From: Ancylobacter moscoviensis
GTDB lineage: Bacteria; Pseudomonadota; Alphaproteobacteria; Rhizobiales; Xanthobacteraceae
Direction: 5' to 3'
NCBI RefSeq assembly: GCF_007559435.1
Contig: NZ_VMBP01000006.1
Coordinates: forward strand, 248,001-312,000
Length of the DNA stretch: 64,000 nt
Each line of letters opens with the position of its first letter. The first letter of the stretch is position 1. The position numbers and the translations under genes are program-made. Below are positions 45,176-53,691 of the stretch, one piece after another. Below the pieces are notes generated by a model. It worked only from the letters and a program-made list of their open reading frames with translations. It had not been told where the DNA came from and searched no databases.

Positions 45176-46684
45176 CTACCAGGAGCGGAGCGCGCGCAGG
45201 GTCGGCGTCTTCTTGTCGAGGTGATCGGACATGCGCCCGAGCAGCCGGTCGAGCAGCTCGACCGCCTCGCGCACCGCCGGGCCCTTGTTGAGCATGACGC
45301 ATTCGGCGCGGGCGGCCATGGCGGCGTCGGTCATCTCGCCGCGCGAGGGGATGCCGTCGCGCACGAGGTCCTCCAGCACCTGCGTCGCCCAGATGGCCGG
45401 CACGGCGGCGGCCTCGCAGATCCACAGCAACTCCTCCTGCATCTCGGCGAGGCGCTCGAAGCCGATCTCGGCGGCGAGGTCGCCGCGCGCGATCATCACG
45501 CTGAACGGCCCGCGGCGGGCGGCGCGGGCGATGAGGTCCGGCAGGTTCTTCACCGCCTCGGGGCGCTCGATCTTGGCCATGAGGCCGAGCGGGCGCTCGC
45601 GCGCGGCGCCGTGGCGGGCGATGGCGTCGTCGAGAAGGTCGAGGTCCTCGGGCCGGCTGACGAAGGAATAGCCGATGAGATCAGCGCATTCGATGACGGT
45701 GGCGAGGTCCGCGTCGTCCTTGGCGGTGAGCGGGGAGAGGCCGAGCGCGGTGTCGGGCAGGTTGATGCCCTTCTCCGGCTTCAGCTTGGTGCCGTCCGGG
45801 CGGGTGTGGAGGATGCGCAGGATTGCCTCGCCCTCGCGCACGCTCTCGACCACCGCCTCGACCTTGCCGTCGTCGTAGCGGATGCGGTGGCCGACGGCGA
45901 GGCGGGTGACGATCTCGGGCAGCGAGACGGCGGCGCTGAAGGGCGCGGCCTCGTCGACATGCGGCTCGCCATCGGCGACGAGGCGCAGCGTGTCGCCCGG
46001 CAGCAGGCGGCCGGCGGGCTTGCCCTTGCGCATCGGCAGCACGGCGCCGGTGCGGATCTTCGGGCCGGCAATGTCCATCAGCACGGCGATGGGGCGGCCG
46101 ACCGCCTCGCCCGCCGCGCGCACGTGCTGCGTCATGGCGCGCCAGGCGCCGGCGTCGTCATGGGCGCAGTTGATGCGGGCGATGTCCATGCCGCTCTTCG
46201 CCAGCGCCAGGATGAAGTCGGCGTCGCCGGCGGCCTCGCTGGGCAGCGTGACCATGATGCGGGTGTAGCGCCCCTCCGGCTCCGGGCCGAGGCTGGCGGC
46301 GGTGGCGGCGTCGAGCCGTTCCTCGCCGGCGAAGAAGGCGTCCTGCTCCGGCGCCGGGAAGGGCAGGGGGCGGCCGGAGAGGGCCGCCAGCGCGGCGATC
46401 ACCGCGTCGAGCGTGGGCAGCACGCGGCTCTCCAGCCGGCCGAGCGAGGACAGGCCGCGCCACATGAGCTGGCGCTGCAGCGGCCGCAATTCGTGGCGGC
46501 GCAGGGCCAGATAGTGGGCGAGATTGTCGAGCGCGGCGTCCTCGCGGCCGGCCTCGCGGGTGAAGCGCGCCCGGATCGGGGCGGCCTCCTCGACGATGGC
46601 GCTGCGCAGGGAGAGAAGGGTCTCGAACAGCGCGTCGTCGTCGCTGCTGGCCGGCGGGTGAGGGATAGCCTTCGACGTGTTCAT
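45176..46684 (-). CDS. Atypical pyruvate kinase-family protein (N-terminal extension, no C domain)
   Basis: 502 residues. The first ~135 are a helical extension not found in classical enzymes ('LRPLQRQLMWRGLSSLGRLE'); then comes the pyruvate kinase barrel with recognisable but altered motifs: 'MVTLPSEA' for the first strand, 'ARINCAHD' for the RINFSHG motif, 'MDIAGPKIRTG', 'MAKIERPEAVKN' with catalytic Lys-Glu, and 'MIARGDLAAEI'. The chain stops just after the barrel, so the allosteric C domain is absent. It may be a true non-allosteric isoenzyme or a paralogue with another phosphoenol substrate. Confidence 0.83.
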   Translation of the reverse strand: MNTSKAIPHPPASSDDDALFETLLSLRSAIVEEAAPIRARFTREAGREDAALDNLAHYLALRRHELRPLQRQLMWRGLSSLGRLESRVLPTLDAVIAALAALSGRPLPFPAPEQDAFFAGEERLDAATAASLGPEPEGRYTRIMVTLPSEAAGDADFILALAKSGMDIARINCAHDDAGAWRAMTQHVRAAGEAVGRPIAVLMDIAGPKIRTGAVLPMRKGKPAGRLLPGDTLRLVADGEPHVDEAAPFSAAVSLPEIVTRLAVGHRIRYDDGKVEAVVESVREGEAILRILHTRPDGTKLKPEKGINLPDTALGLSPLTAKDDADLATVIECADLIGYSFVSRPEDLDLLDDAIARHGAARERPLGLMAKIERPEAVKNLPDLIARAARRGPFSVMIARGDLAAEIGFERLAEMQEELLWICEAAAVPAIWATQVLEDLVRDGIPSRGEMTDAAMAARAECVMLNKGPAVREAVELLDRLLGRMSDHLDKKTPTLRALRSW

Positions 46685-46774
46685 TGCCCGGTTTCCTCGT
46701 TACGCTGACGGAGGCTAGGGCGGCGCTGTTACGCCGCTGTGACCTTCGCCGGCGGGACGAAAGGCGCGTAAAAC

Positions 46775-46803
46775 TTGACTTTGCGGTGGGCGGCGCTTAC
46801 TAG
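46775..46803 (+). promoter_or_regulatory. Candidate ffh promoter
   Basis: -35 TTGACT (46775-46780), 17-base spacer, -10 TACTAG (46798-46803). The predicted start near 46810 gives a leader of about 135 bases before the ffh ATG. Confidence 0.55.
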
Positions 46804-46944
46804 CGGCGCATCCTCGCATATCTCGCGAGCCGACCCACCGCCCGGGCCATGAGCCCGGAGGTCAACGCCCGACAGCGCGATGCGCCCTCGGGCGCCAAAC
46901 GGCTTTGCGGATACATCCGTGCGAGAAGGGAGCCGAGCGAACGC

Positions 46945-48510
46945 ATGTTCGATTCATTGACCGACCGCCTTGGCGGCATACTCGACCGGCTTAAGCGACG
47001 CGGCGCCCTCACCGAGGCGGACGTGAACGAGGCCATGCGCGAGGTGCGCCGGGCGCTGATCGAGGCCGACGTCGCCCTCGACGTGGTGCGCTCCTTCACC
47101 GACCGGGTGCGCACGCGCGCCGTCGGCGCGGAGGTCATCAAGTCGGTGACGCCCGGGCAGATGGTGGTGAAGATCGTCAATGACGAACTCGTCGCCATGC
47201 TCGGCTCCGACGCCAAGCCGATCGACCTCGAGGCCGCCCCGCCGGTGCCGGTGCTGATGGTCGGCCTGCAGGGCTCGGGCAAGACCACTTCCACCGCCAA
47301 GATCGCCAAGCGCCTCACCGAGCGGTCGAACCGCAAGGTGCTGATGGCCTCGCTCGATACCCGCCGCCCGGCGGCGATGGAGCAGCTGGCTACGCTCGGC
47401 AAGCAAGTGGGGGTGGAGACGCTGCCCATCGTCGCCGGGCAGTCCGCGGTCCAAATCGCCCGCCGCGCCATGGAAGCCGCCCGTCTCGGCGGCTACGACG
47501 TGGTGATGCTCGACACCGCCGGCCGCGTCACGCTCGACGAGGCGCTGATGGCCGAGGTCGCCGAGGTGAAGGCGGCGACGCGCCCGCACGAGGTGCTGCT
47601 CGTCGCCGACAGCCTCACCGGCCAGGACGCGGTGAACACCGCCAAGGCCTTCGACGAGCGCGTCGGCCTGACCGGCATCGTGCTGACCCGCGCCGATGGC
47701 GACGGGCGCGGCGGCGCCGCGCTTTCCATGCGCGCCGTCACCGGCAAGCCGATCAAGCTGCTCGGCACCGGCGAGAAGATGGACGCGCTGGAGGATTTCG
47801 ATCCCCGCCGCGTCGCCGGACGCATCCTCGGCATGGGCGACGTGGTGTCGCTGGTCGAGAAGGCGGTCGAGAACATCGACGCCGAGAAGGCGATGGCCGC
47901 CGCCGAGCGCATGCGCAAGGGGCAGTTCGATCTCGACGACCTGCGCATGCAGCTCGACCAGATGGAGAAGCTTGGCGGCCTCGGCGGGCTGATGGGCATG
48001 CTTCCCGGCGTCGGCAAGATGAAGAACCAGCTCGCCGCCTCCGGCATGAATGACGGCGTGCTCAAGCGCCAGAAGGCGATCATCGACTCGATGACGAAGA
48101 AGGAGCGGCGCAATCCCAAGCTGCTCGACGGCTCGCGCCGCAAGCGCATCGCGAGCGGCTCCGGCACCAAGGTCGAGGACGTCAACCGGCTGATGAAGAT
48201 GCACCGCCAGATGGCCGACATGATGAAGGCCATGGGCGCTTCCGCCAGCGGCAAGCGCGGCCCGATGGCCGGTCTCGCCAGCATGTTCGGCCTCGGCGGT
48301 GGCGGGATGGGCGGCATGCCTTCGCCCGAGCAGCTCAAGCAGATGGCCGAGAAGATGCCGGGCGGGCTCGGCGGCGGCGGTCTGCCCCCGAACTTCCCCG
48401 GCAACATGCCCGGAGGTTTCCCCGGTAATTTGCCGGGCGGCCTGACGGGACTGGGAAACAAGCCGGGCGGGCTTCCGGGCCTGCCGGGTTTCCCGCCGAA
48501 GAAGAAATGA
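46945..48510 (+). CDS. ffh: Signal recognition particle protein
   Basis: SRP54 homologue that brings ribosome-nascent chains to FtsY at the membrane. 521 residues: N domain (1-90), G domain with 'GLQGSGKTTS' near 106-115, 'DTRRPAAMEQL' and 'DTAGR', and a Met-rich M domain (about 300-440) that binds 4.5S RNA. The tail (about 445-521) is unusually Gly/Pro/Met-rich. ATG 46945 begins the family-typical 'MFDSLTDRL'; the longer frame from 46849 is not family-like. Heads ffh-rpsP-rimM-trmD-rplS. Confidence 0.97.
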   Translation: MFDSLTDRLGGILDRLKRRGALTEADVNEAMREVRRALIEADVALDVVRSFTDRVRTRAVGAEVIKSVTPGQMVVKIVNDELVAMLGSDAKPIDLEAAPPVPVLMVGLQGSGKTTSTAKIAKRLTERSNRKVLMASLDTRRPAAMEQLATLGKQVGVETLPIVAGQSAVQIARRAMEAARLGGYDVVMLDTAGRVTLDEALMAEVAEVKAATRPHEVLLVADSLTGQDAVNTAKAFDERVGLTGIVLTRADGDGRGGAALSMRAVTGKPIKLLGTGEKMDALEDFDPRRVAGRILGMGDVVSLVEKAVENIDAEKAMAAAERMRKGQFDLDDLRMQLDQMEKLGGLGGLMGMLPGVGKMKNQLAASGMNDGVLKRQKAIIDSMTKKERRNPKLLDGSRRKRIASGSGTKVEDVNRLMKMHRQMADMMKAMGASASGKRGPMAGLASMFGLGGGGMGGMPSPEQLKQMAEKMPGGLGGGGLPPNFPGNMPGGFPGNLPGGLTGLGNKPGGLPGLPGFPPKKK

Positions 48511-48532
48511 CGGCCCGATGAAACCTCACGCC

Positions 48533-48629
48533 GTCACGGCCGGGCTTGGCCCGGCCATCCACGACTGCCTCGGCGCACTGCCGCCGCGCGCAAGACGTGG
48601 ATCCCCGGGCCAAGCCCGGGGATGACGGA
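48533..48629. repeat. Two-armed dispersed palindromic repeat, copy 5
   Basis: Left arm GTCACGGCCGGG-cttg-GCCCGGCCATCCACG (48533-48563), right arm GTGGATCCCCGGG-cca-AGCCCGGGGATGACGG (48597-48628). It sits inside the ffh-rpsP gap, 45 bases before rpsP. Confidence 0.8.
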
Positions 48630-48673
48630 AGGAACTAGACGACCACACATAAGTACCTGAAAGGAAGACCTGA

Positions 48674-49051
48674 ATGTCCCTCAAGATCCGTCTCGCCCGT
48701 GGTGGCGCCAAGAAGCGTCCCTACTACCGCATCGTCGTCGCCGACTCGCGCTCCCCGCGCGATGGCCGCTTCATCGAGAAGATCGGCACCTTCGATCCGC
48801 TGAAGGCCAAGGACGCCGCCGACCGCTTCGTCCTCGACGTCGAGAAGGCCAAGGCCTGGCTCGCCAAGGGCGCCCAGCCGACCGACCGCGTCGCCCGCTT
48901 CCTCGACAGCCTCGAGCTGGTGAAGCGCGCCCCGCGCAACAACCCGGAGAAGGCCGTGCCCGGCAAGAAGGCCCAGGAGCGCGCCGCCGCTGCCGCCAAG
49001 GCCGCCGAGGCCGAGGCTGCCCCGGCCGAGGCCGCTGCGCCGACCGAGTGA
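48674..49051 (+). CDS. rpsP: 30S ribosomal protein S16
   Basis: 125 residues; the opening '[19 protein letters not shown]' and '[17 protein letters not shown]' are definitive. Binds 16S rRNA in 30S assembly. The C-terminal 45 residues are an Ala/Lys/Glu extension common in Alphaproteobacteria. AAGGAAGA ribosome site. Between ffh and rimM. Confidence 0.98.
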   Translation: MSLKIRLARGGAKKRPYYRIVVADSRSPRDGRFIEKIGTFDPLKAKDAADRFVLDVEKAKAWLAKGAQPTDRVARFLDSLELVKRAPRNNPEKAVPGKKAQERAAAAAKAAEAEAAPAEAAAPTE

Positions 49052-49430
49052 GGCTGAGGCCCTTCGCGGCCGAGGATCACAGATGAACCTGCGACCCCTC
49101 CCGTGTGAAGGGAGTGCTCTTCCGGTGAGGGGCGGGGGCCATTGAACACTCGATCTCTCCCTTACCAAGGGAGTGCTCTAGTTCTGGGCAGCAGGTCCTG
49201 TGTCGAACCTGCAAGCAGGCCATTATGAGCGGTCTGCTTGCATCTTCCGTATGAAGCGCCTGTGGCGGAGTCTTGCGCTGGGTTCCGGCGCTGCGCTCCG
49301 CCTGCGGCGTCGCTAGACGCGCGGACCATCATCGTTTCCCGGACAAGCTGTGCGCAGCACCGCGCTGATCCGGGATTAAGGGGCGACACGCGCCTTGAGG
49401 CGCACCGCCCCCTCTCTCTGTGAGAACTGA
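49052..49430. other. 379-base hairpin-rich gap between rpsP and rimM
   Basis: The direct repeat AAGGGAGTGCTCT occurs at 49108-49120 and 49167-49179, each forming a small hairpin with a preceding CTCCC. GCAGGT/ACCTGC (about 49191-49212) and AAGCAG/CTGCTT (about 49212-49239) are further inverted repeats. A 75-codon minus-strand frame (49162-49389) shows no recognisable protein and is probably chance. No gene called. Confidence 0.55.
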
Positions 49431-49985
49431 ATGTCGAACGACCGCATCCTCCTCGCCCGCATCGGCGCGCCGCATGGCGTGAGGGGGGACGTGCGGCTGT
49501 TCGTCTTCGCCGACGATCCCGACTCGCTCAAACGCTACAAGCCGCTGACCGACGAGACGGGCAAGCGCGTGTTCAAGGTGAAGACGCTGCGGCCGGCGAA
49601 AGACCATTTCGTCGCCCGGATCGAGGGCGTCGACACGCGCGAGGCGGCCGAGGCGCTGACCAATACTGGCCTTTATGTCACCCGCGACCTCCTGCCCGAG
49701 CCGGAGGACGAGGACGATTTCTACCACGCCGACCTGATCGGCCTTGCCGCCGTGACCACCGAGGGCGCGGCCTTCGGCAAGGTCGTGGCGGTGCATGATT
49801 TCGGCGCCGGGGACATCATCGAGGTGGCGCCCGAGGACGGTGGCAAAGGGGGCGCAAAGACGCTGATGCTGCCCTTCACCAGAGCGGTGGTGCCGACCGT
49901 CGACATCAAGGGCGGGCGTATCGTGGTCGATCCGGCGGAATGGGCGCGCGAGGAAGCCCCGCCGCCGGAAGCCGACCGGGGCTAG
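49431..49985 (+). CDS. rimM: 16S rRNA maturation factor RimM
   Basis: 184 residues: N-terminal RimM domain ('[21 protein letters not shown]') and C-terminal PRC-barrel-like domain ('[16 protein letters not shown]', '[15 protein letters not shown]'). Assists 30S head maturation and binds S19. ATG 49431 follows 'GTGAGAACTGA' with only a weak ribosome site. Trails rpsP by an unusual gap and precedes trmD by 11 bases. Confidence 0.96.
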   Translation: MSNDRILLARIGAPHGVRGDVRLFVFADDPDSLKRYKPLTDETGKRVFKVKTLRPAKDHFVARIEGVDTREAAEALTNTGLYVTRDLLPEPEDEDDFYHADLIGLAAVTTEGAAFGKVVAVHDFGAGDIIEVAPEDGGKGGAKTLMLPFTRAVVPTVDIKGGRIVVDPAEWAREEAPPPEADRG

Positions 49986-49996
49986 GAGCGCGGCTC

Positions 49997-50713
49997 ATGT
50001 GGCGCGCCTCCGTTCTCACCATCTTCCCGGACATGTTCCCCGGTCCGCTCGGCCTGTCGCTCGCCGGCCGGGCGCTGGGGCAGGCGTGGAACGTCGAGAC
50101 CGTCGATCCCCGCGACCACGCGACCGACCGGCATCGCTCGGTCGACGACACGCCGGCCGGTGGCGGGCCGGGCATGGTGATGCGCGTCGACGTGCTGGCC
50201 CGCGCCATCGACGCGGCGGCGCCGGAAGGCGACACCCGCCCGCGCCTGCTGATGACGCCGCGCGGCGCGCCGCTGACGCAGAAGCGCGTGCGCGAGCTGG
50301 CGGCGGGCGAGGGGGCCGTCATCGTGTGCGGGCGCTTCGAGGGTGTGGACGACCGGCTGGTGGCGGCGCGCGGGCTGGAGGAGGTCTCGGTCGGCGACGT
50401 CGTGCTCTCCGGCGGCGAGATCGGCGCGCTGGTGCTGCTCGACGCCTGCGTGCGGCTGCTGCCGGGCGTGATGGGGCATCCCGAATCCGGCACCGAGGAG
50501 AGCTTTTCCGCCGGGCTGCTGGAATATCCGCAATATACTCGCCCGCAGGAATTCGAGGGACGGGAGATCCCGGCCGTCCTCACCGGCGGCGACCACGCCA
50601 AGGTGGCGCGCTGGCGCCGCGAGCAGGCGGAGGCGGCCACGAAGGCCCGCCGGCCGGACCTCTGGGCCGCCTATGTCGGCCTGCATGACGGTTCTGCGAC
50701 GAAGGGGGAATGA
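49997..50713 (+). CDS. trmD: tRNA (guanine-N1)-methyltransferase TrmD
   Basis: SPOUT-class enzyme making m1G37 to prevent frameshifts. 238 residues beginning '[18 protein letters not shown]'; trefoil-knot SAM site '[14 protein letters not shown]' and '[19 protein letters not shown]', tRNA-binding '[12 protein letters not shown]' and '[16 protein letters not shown]'. Start at ATG 49997 (GGAG upstream). Operon partner of rimM and rplS. Identity secure. Confidence 0.97.
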   Translation: MWRASVLTIFPDMFPGPLGLSLAGRALGQAWNVETVDPRDHATDRHRSVDDTPAGGGPGMVMRVDVLARAIDAAAPEGDTRPRLLMTPRGAPLTQKRVRELAAGEGAVIVCGRFEGVDDRLVAARGLEEVSVGDVVLSGGEIGALVLLDACVRLLPGVMGHPESGTEESFSAGLLEYPQYTRPQEFEGREIPAVLTGGDHAKVARWRREQAEAATKARRPDLWAAYVGLHDGSATKGE

Positions 50714-50714
50714 C

Positions 50715-50752
50715 AAGTGGCGCGACTTCGCGTATACGGCGCGCCGTCACTT
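50715..50752 (+). promoter_or_regulatory. Inverted repeat in the rplS leader
   Basis: AAGTG-GCGCG at 50715-50724 pairs with CGCGC-cgt-CACTT ending at 50752 (10 bp with a three-base bulge). Located between trmD and rplS; might allow separate control of L19 from TrmD, which differ strongly in required amount in E. coli. Confidence 0.35.
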
Positions 50753-50807
50753 GAACTGACAACAGCAAGATGCGGACGGCGCTGGCCGCTCCGCCTGAGG
50801 TGATAAC

Positions 50808-51215
50808 ATGGTCGATATCATTAAAGAGCTCGATGCCGAGCAGGCTGCCAAGCTCGCCGAAATCCGCGCGATCCCCGATTTCCAGCCGGGCGATACCGTC
50901 ATCGTCAACGTGAAGGTGAAGGAAGGCGAGCGCTCCCGCGTTCAGGCCTATGAAGGCGTGGTGATCGCCCGCAACGGCGGCGGCATCAACGAGAGCTTCA
51001 CCGTTCGCAAGATTTCCTACGGCGAAGGTGTCGAGCGCGTGTTCCCGCTCTACTCGCCGAACATCGACAGCCTGAAGGTTGTCCGTCGCGGCAAGGTGCG
51101 CCGCGCCAAGCTCTATTACCTGCGCGACCGTCGCGGCAAGTCGGCCCGTATCGCCGAGCGCCAGGACAAGAACGCCGGCAAGGGCAAGAAGGACGCCCCC
51201 GTCGCCGCTGAGTGA
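50808..51215 (+). CDS. rplS: 50S ribosomal protein L19
   Basis: 135 residues with the family core '[22 protein letters not shown]', '[23 protein letters not shown]' and '[21 protein letters not shown]'. Lies at the 30S-50S interface. GAGGTGATAAC precedes the ATG. Last gene of the ffh-rpsP-rimM-trmD-rplS set, followed by a strong terminator. Confidence 0.98.
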   Translation: MVDIIKELDAEQAAKLAEIRAIPDFQPGDTVIVNVKVKEGERSRVQAYEGVVIARNGGGINESFTVRKISYGEGVERVFPLYSPNIDSLKVVRRGKVRRAKLYYLRDRRGKSARIAERQDKNAGKGKKDAPVAAE

Positions 51216-51240
51216 TCGGCAGCGCAGGCTTCACGGATGC

Positions 51241-51273
51241 AAGGCCGGGGTTCTCCCCGGCCTTTCTGCTTTT
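51241..51273 (+). terminator. Intrinsic terminator after rplS
   Basis: 10-bp perfect stem AAGGCCGGGG/CCCCGGCCTT (51241-51264), loop TTCT, then TCTGCTTTT. Confidence 0.85.
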
Positions 51274-51308
51274 GGGAATGCCTTTTCGCGGATGAGCCGC
51301 GCCCGGCG

Positions 51309-51554
51309 TCAGCAATCCTTGATGTGGTGCACGCGGGTGTTGGTCTGCTGCTCGACCAGCAGCGTGCCGTCGCCGAGCATGGCGGCCTGCATCACCGTGG
51401 CGAAGTCGGGCTTGCGCAGCGGACAGGTGATGAGCTGGGCGTGCTGGACCGGAGCGGCCGTCTCGTGCGGCGTCACCTCGACGCGATTGCCCGCCTCCAC
51501 CACGGCCAGCCAGCCGAGGCCGGCGACGATCAGGGCAATGTCGGTCACGCGCAT
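51309..51554 (-). CDS. Small exported or membrane-anchored hypothetical protein
   Basis: 81 residues from ATG 51554, chosen because GGAG lies six bases upstream; the open frame to 51674 has no ribosome site. An N-terminal hydrophobic segment (about 4-22, 'DIALIVAGLGWLAVV') acts as signal or anchor; the rest is soluble with a conserved-looking 'LITCPLRKPDFATVMQ' and a C-terminal 'HHIKDC'. I do not recognise the family. Convergent with rplS and upstream-divergent of the leu cluster. Confidence 0.55.
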   Translation of the reverse strand: MRVTDIALIVAGLGWLAVVEAGNRVEVTPHETAAPVQHAQLITCPLRKPDFATVMQAAMLGDGTLLVEQQTNTRVHHIKDC

Positions 51555-51655
51555 CGATCGCTCCATTTGCGCGTGTAGCCTAACGCAGCGTTTTCCATTA
51601 CGCCATAGCAAGATGACGCAGCGGAAAACGTGAATTGTCGCAGTTGGTGGGTCAG

Positions 51656-51672
51656 GTATTACTTTGTAATAC
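51656..51672. promoter_or_regulatory. AT-rich perfect palindrome upstream of the small exported protein
   Basis: GTATTAC-ttt-GTAATAC: a 7-3-7 perfect inverted repeat in AT-rich sequence amid very GC-rich DNA, about 100 bases upstream of the minus-strand small gene and about 80 bases before a possible leuC promoter. Looks like a regulator site. Confidence 0.45.
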
Positions 51673-51748
51673 ATTATTCCAGCGAGGGCGCGACGTGATG
51701 GCTCACGCGCTCGTGCGGCGGGTGCCGGGACGCGGTGGCCGCGGGCGA

Positions 51749-51777
51749 TTGTTCGCCGGGCCGAGACTTGCTAGAAG
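51749..51777 (+). promoter_or_regulatory. Candidate leuC promoter
   Basis: -35 TTGTTC (51749-51754), 17-base spacer, -10 TAGAAG (51772-51777). The start near 51784 would give a leader of about 270 bases to leuC, and a 63-codon frame begins at that point (51784-51975). Confidence 0.4.
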
Positions 51778-52053
51778 GGTTCCATGATGAAGGCGGGAAC
51801 CATGAGGACGGTTCGTCGTGGCGCGGCAGCACCTGTCGCGCCCGATGTCGCGCGTCCGGAGGCCCGCGTACGCCTGCCGACGACGATCGGCTTCGCCGCC
51901 GTGCCGGACCATGTCCGCCTGCCGGCGCGCTTCTTCGGCCGTTTCACCGCCTGCGCGGTCGCAGGGCTTAGCTGAGCGCCGCCCGGAGCCTCCCCGCTCC
52001 CGGCCGGGCATCGCGAACCCCTGTTTTCCTTTCCTGATCAGTGAGACGCCAGA

Positions 52054-53475
52054 ATGAGCACGTCCGCTCCCCGTACCCTGTACGACAAGATTTTCGACGA
52101 CCACATCATCGACCGGCAGGAGGACGGCACCTGCCTGCTCTACATCGACCGCCATCTGGTGCATGAGGTGACGAGCCCGCAGGCCTTCGAGGGCCTGCGC
52201 GTGGCCGGCCGCAAGGTGCATGCGCCGACGAAGACGCTCGCCGTGGTCGATCACAACGTGCCGACCTCCGACCGCCGCTTCGGCATCGACGACCCCGAGA
52301 GCCGCACGCAGGTGGAGACGCTGGCCGAGAACGCCCGCGACTTCGGCATCGAGTACTTCAACGAGCTCGACAAGCGGCAGGGCATCGTCCACGTCATCGG
52401 TCCGGAGCAGGGCTTCACCCTGCCGGGCACGACCATCGTATGCGGCGACAGCCACACCTCGACGCACGGCGCCTTCGGCGCGCTCGCCCACGGTATCGGC
52501 ACCTCGGAGGTGGAGCACGTGCTCGCCACCCAGACGCTGATCCAGAAGAAGAGCAAGAACATGCGCGTCAGCGTCGACGGGAAGCTGCCCGAAGGCGTGA
52601 CCGCCAAGGACGTGACGCTCGCCATCATCGGCGCCACCGGCACCGCCGGGGGCACCGGCTACGTCATCGAATATGCCGGCGAGGTGTTTCGCAACCTGAC
52701 GATGGAAGGCCGCATGACGGTCTGCAACATGTCCATCGAGGGCGGCGCGCGCGCCGGCATGGTGGCGCCGGACGAGACCACCTTCGCCTATGTGAAGGAC
52801 CGCCCGCGCGCCCCGAAGGGCGCGGCGTGGGACGCGGCGCTGCGCTACTGGGACACGCTGCGCACAGACGAGGGCGCGTTCTTCGACAAGGAGATCCGCC
52901 TCGACGGCGCCTCGCTGCCGCCGATCGTCTCCTGGGGCACGAGCCCGGAGGACGTGATCTCGGTCGAGGGGCTGGTGCCCGATCCCGAGCTGATCGAGGA
53001 CGAGGCCAAGCGCGAGGCCAAGAAGCGGGCGCTCGCCTATATGGGCCTCGTCGCCGGCACGAGGATCACCGACATCGCCATCGACAAGGTGTTCATCGGC
53101 TCCTGCACCAATGCCCGCATCGAGGACCTGCGCGCGGCGGCGAAGATCGTCGCCGGCCACACGGTCCGCGAGGGCGTGTCCGGCATGATCGTGCCGGGTT
53201 CCGGGCTGGTGAAGCTGCAGGCCGAGGCCGAGGGGCTGGACGCGATCTTCAAGGCCGCCGGCTTCGACTGGCGCGAGCCGGGCTGCTCCATGTGCCTCGC
53301 CATGAACGCCGACAAGCTCGGCCCGGAGGAGCGCTGCGCTTCCACCTCGAACCGCAACTTCGAGGGGCGGCAGGGCTACAAGGGCCGCACGCATCTCGTC
53401 TCCCCCGCCATGGCGGCGGCGGCGGCCATCGCCGGCCGCTTCGTCGACGTGCGCAAGTGGCCGCACGCGGCATGA
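52054..53475 (+). CDS. leuC: 3-isopropylmalate dehydratase large subunit
   Basis: Fe-S aconitase-family subunit that, with LeuD, isomerises 2- to 3-isopropylmalate. 473 residues. The 4Fe-4S ligands are Cys351 ('GSCTNAR'), Cys411 and Cys414 ('CSMC'). '[24 protein letters not shown]' (in two blocks) and 'NRNFEGRQG' are diagnostic. Ends seven bases before intergenic sequence leading to the small membrane gene; leuD follows two small genes later. Identity secure. Confidence 0.97.
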   Translation: MSTSAPRTLYDKIFDDHIIDRQEDGTCLLYIDRHLVHEVTSPQAFEGLRVAGRKVHAPTKTLAVVDHNVPTSDRRFGIDDPESRTQVETLAENARDFGIEYFNELDKRQGIVHVIGPEQGFTLPGTTIVCGDSHTSTHGAFGALAHGIGTSEVEHVLATQTLIQKKSKNMRVSVDGKLPEGVTAKDVTLAIIGATGTAGGTGYVIEYAGEVFRNLTMEGRMTVCNMSIEGGARAGMVAPDETTFAYVKDRPRAPKGAAWDAALRYWDTLRTDEGAFFDKEIRLDGASLPPIVSWGTSPEDVISVEGLVPDPELIEDEAKREAKKRALAYMGLVAGTRITDIAIDKVFIGSCTNARIEDLRAAAKIVAGHTVREGVSGMIVPGSGLVKLQAEAEGLDAIFKAAGFDWREPGCSMCLAMNADKLGPEERCASTSNRNFEGRQGYKGRTHLVSPAMAAAAAIAGRFVDVRKWPHAA

Positions 53476-53546
53476 GGCGCTGACGACCGGCGCGCCGGCC
53501 CGTTCCGGCGGGCTGGCGTCCGGCGCAGCCACCGGAGGTGATCCCC

Positions 53547-53687
53547 GTGCCCTCGCCGCATTCTCCCTTCACCGACCCGCCGGAGGACGACCCGATGGAG
53601 GTCTGGGGCCGGCGCATCGGGCGCGGGCTTGCCGTTGCGGTGGCGCTGGTGCTCGTCTGGTACCTGTTCGCGACCTATCTCAGGTGA
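53547..53687 (+). CDS. Small single-span membrane protein after leuC
   Basis: 46 residues read from GTG 53547, which has a perfect GGAGG eight bases upstream. Pro/Asp-rich N-terminus ('PHSPFTDPPEDDP') and a C-terminal transmembrane helix ('GLAVAVALVLVWYLFATYL'). Four bases separate its stop from the metallopeptidase start, so it looks like a real member of the leuC-leuD operon, missed by callers because of length. Function unknown. Confidence 0.65.
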   Translation: MPSPHSPFTDPPEDDPMEVWGRRIGRGLAVAVALVLVWYLFATYLR

Positions 53688-53691
53688 GGCG

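Larger units (their letters stand above)
51555..52053. other. 499-base region upstream of leuC
   Basis: Contains the upstream region of the small minus-strand gene, the palindrome at 51656-51672, a candidate leuC promoter and a long leader with an unassigned 63-codon frame (51784-51975, Arg/Ala-rich, no leucine run, so not a classic leader peptide). No tRNA-like or riboswitch fold recognised. Confidence 0.5.

Noticed and set aside
49162-49389. 75-codon minus-strand frame in the rpsP-rimM gap
   Set aside because: No ribosome site, low-complexity repeat-derived composition, overlaps hairpins.
51784-51975. 63-codon frame upstream of leuC as a gene
   Set aside because: No family resemblance or ribosome site; kept only as a leader observation.
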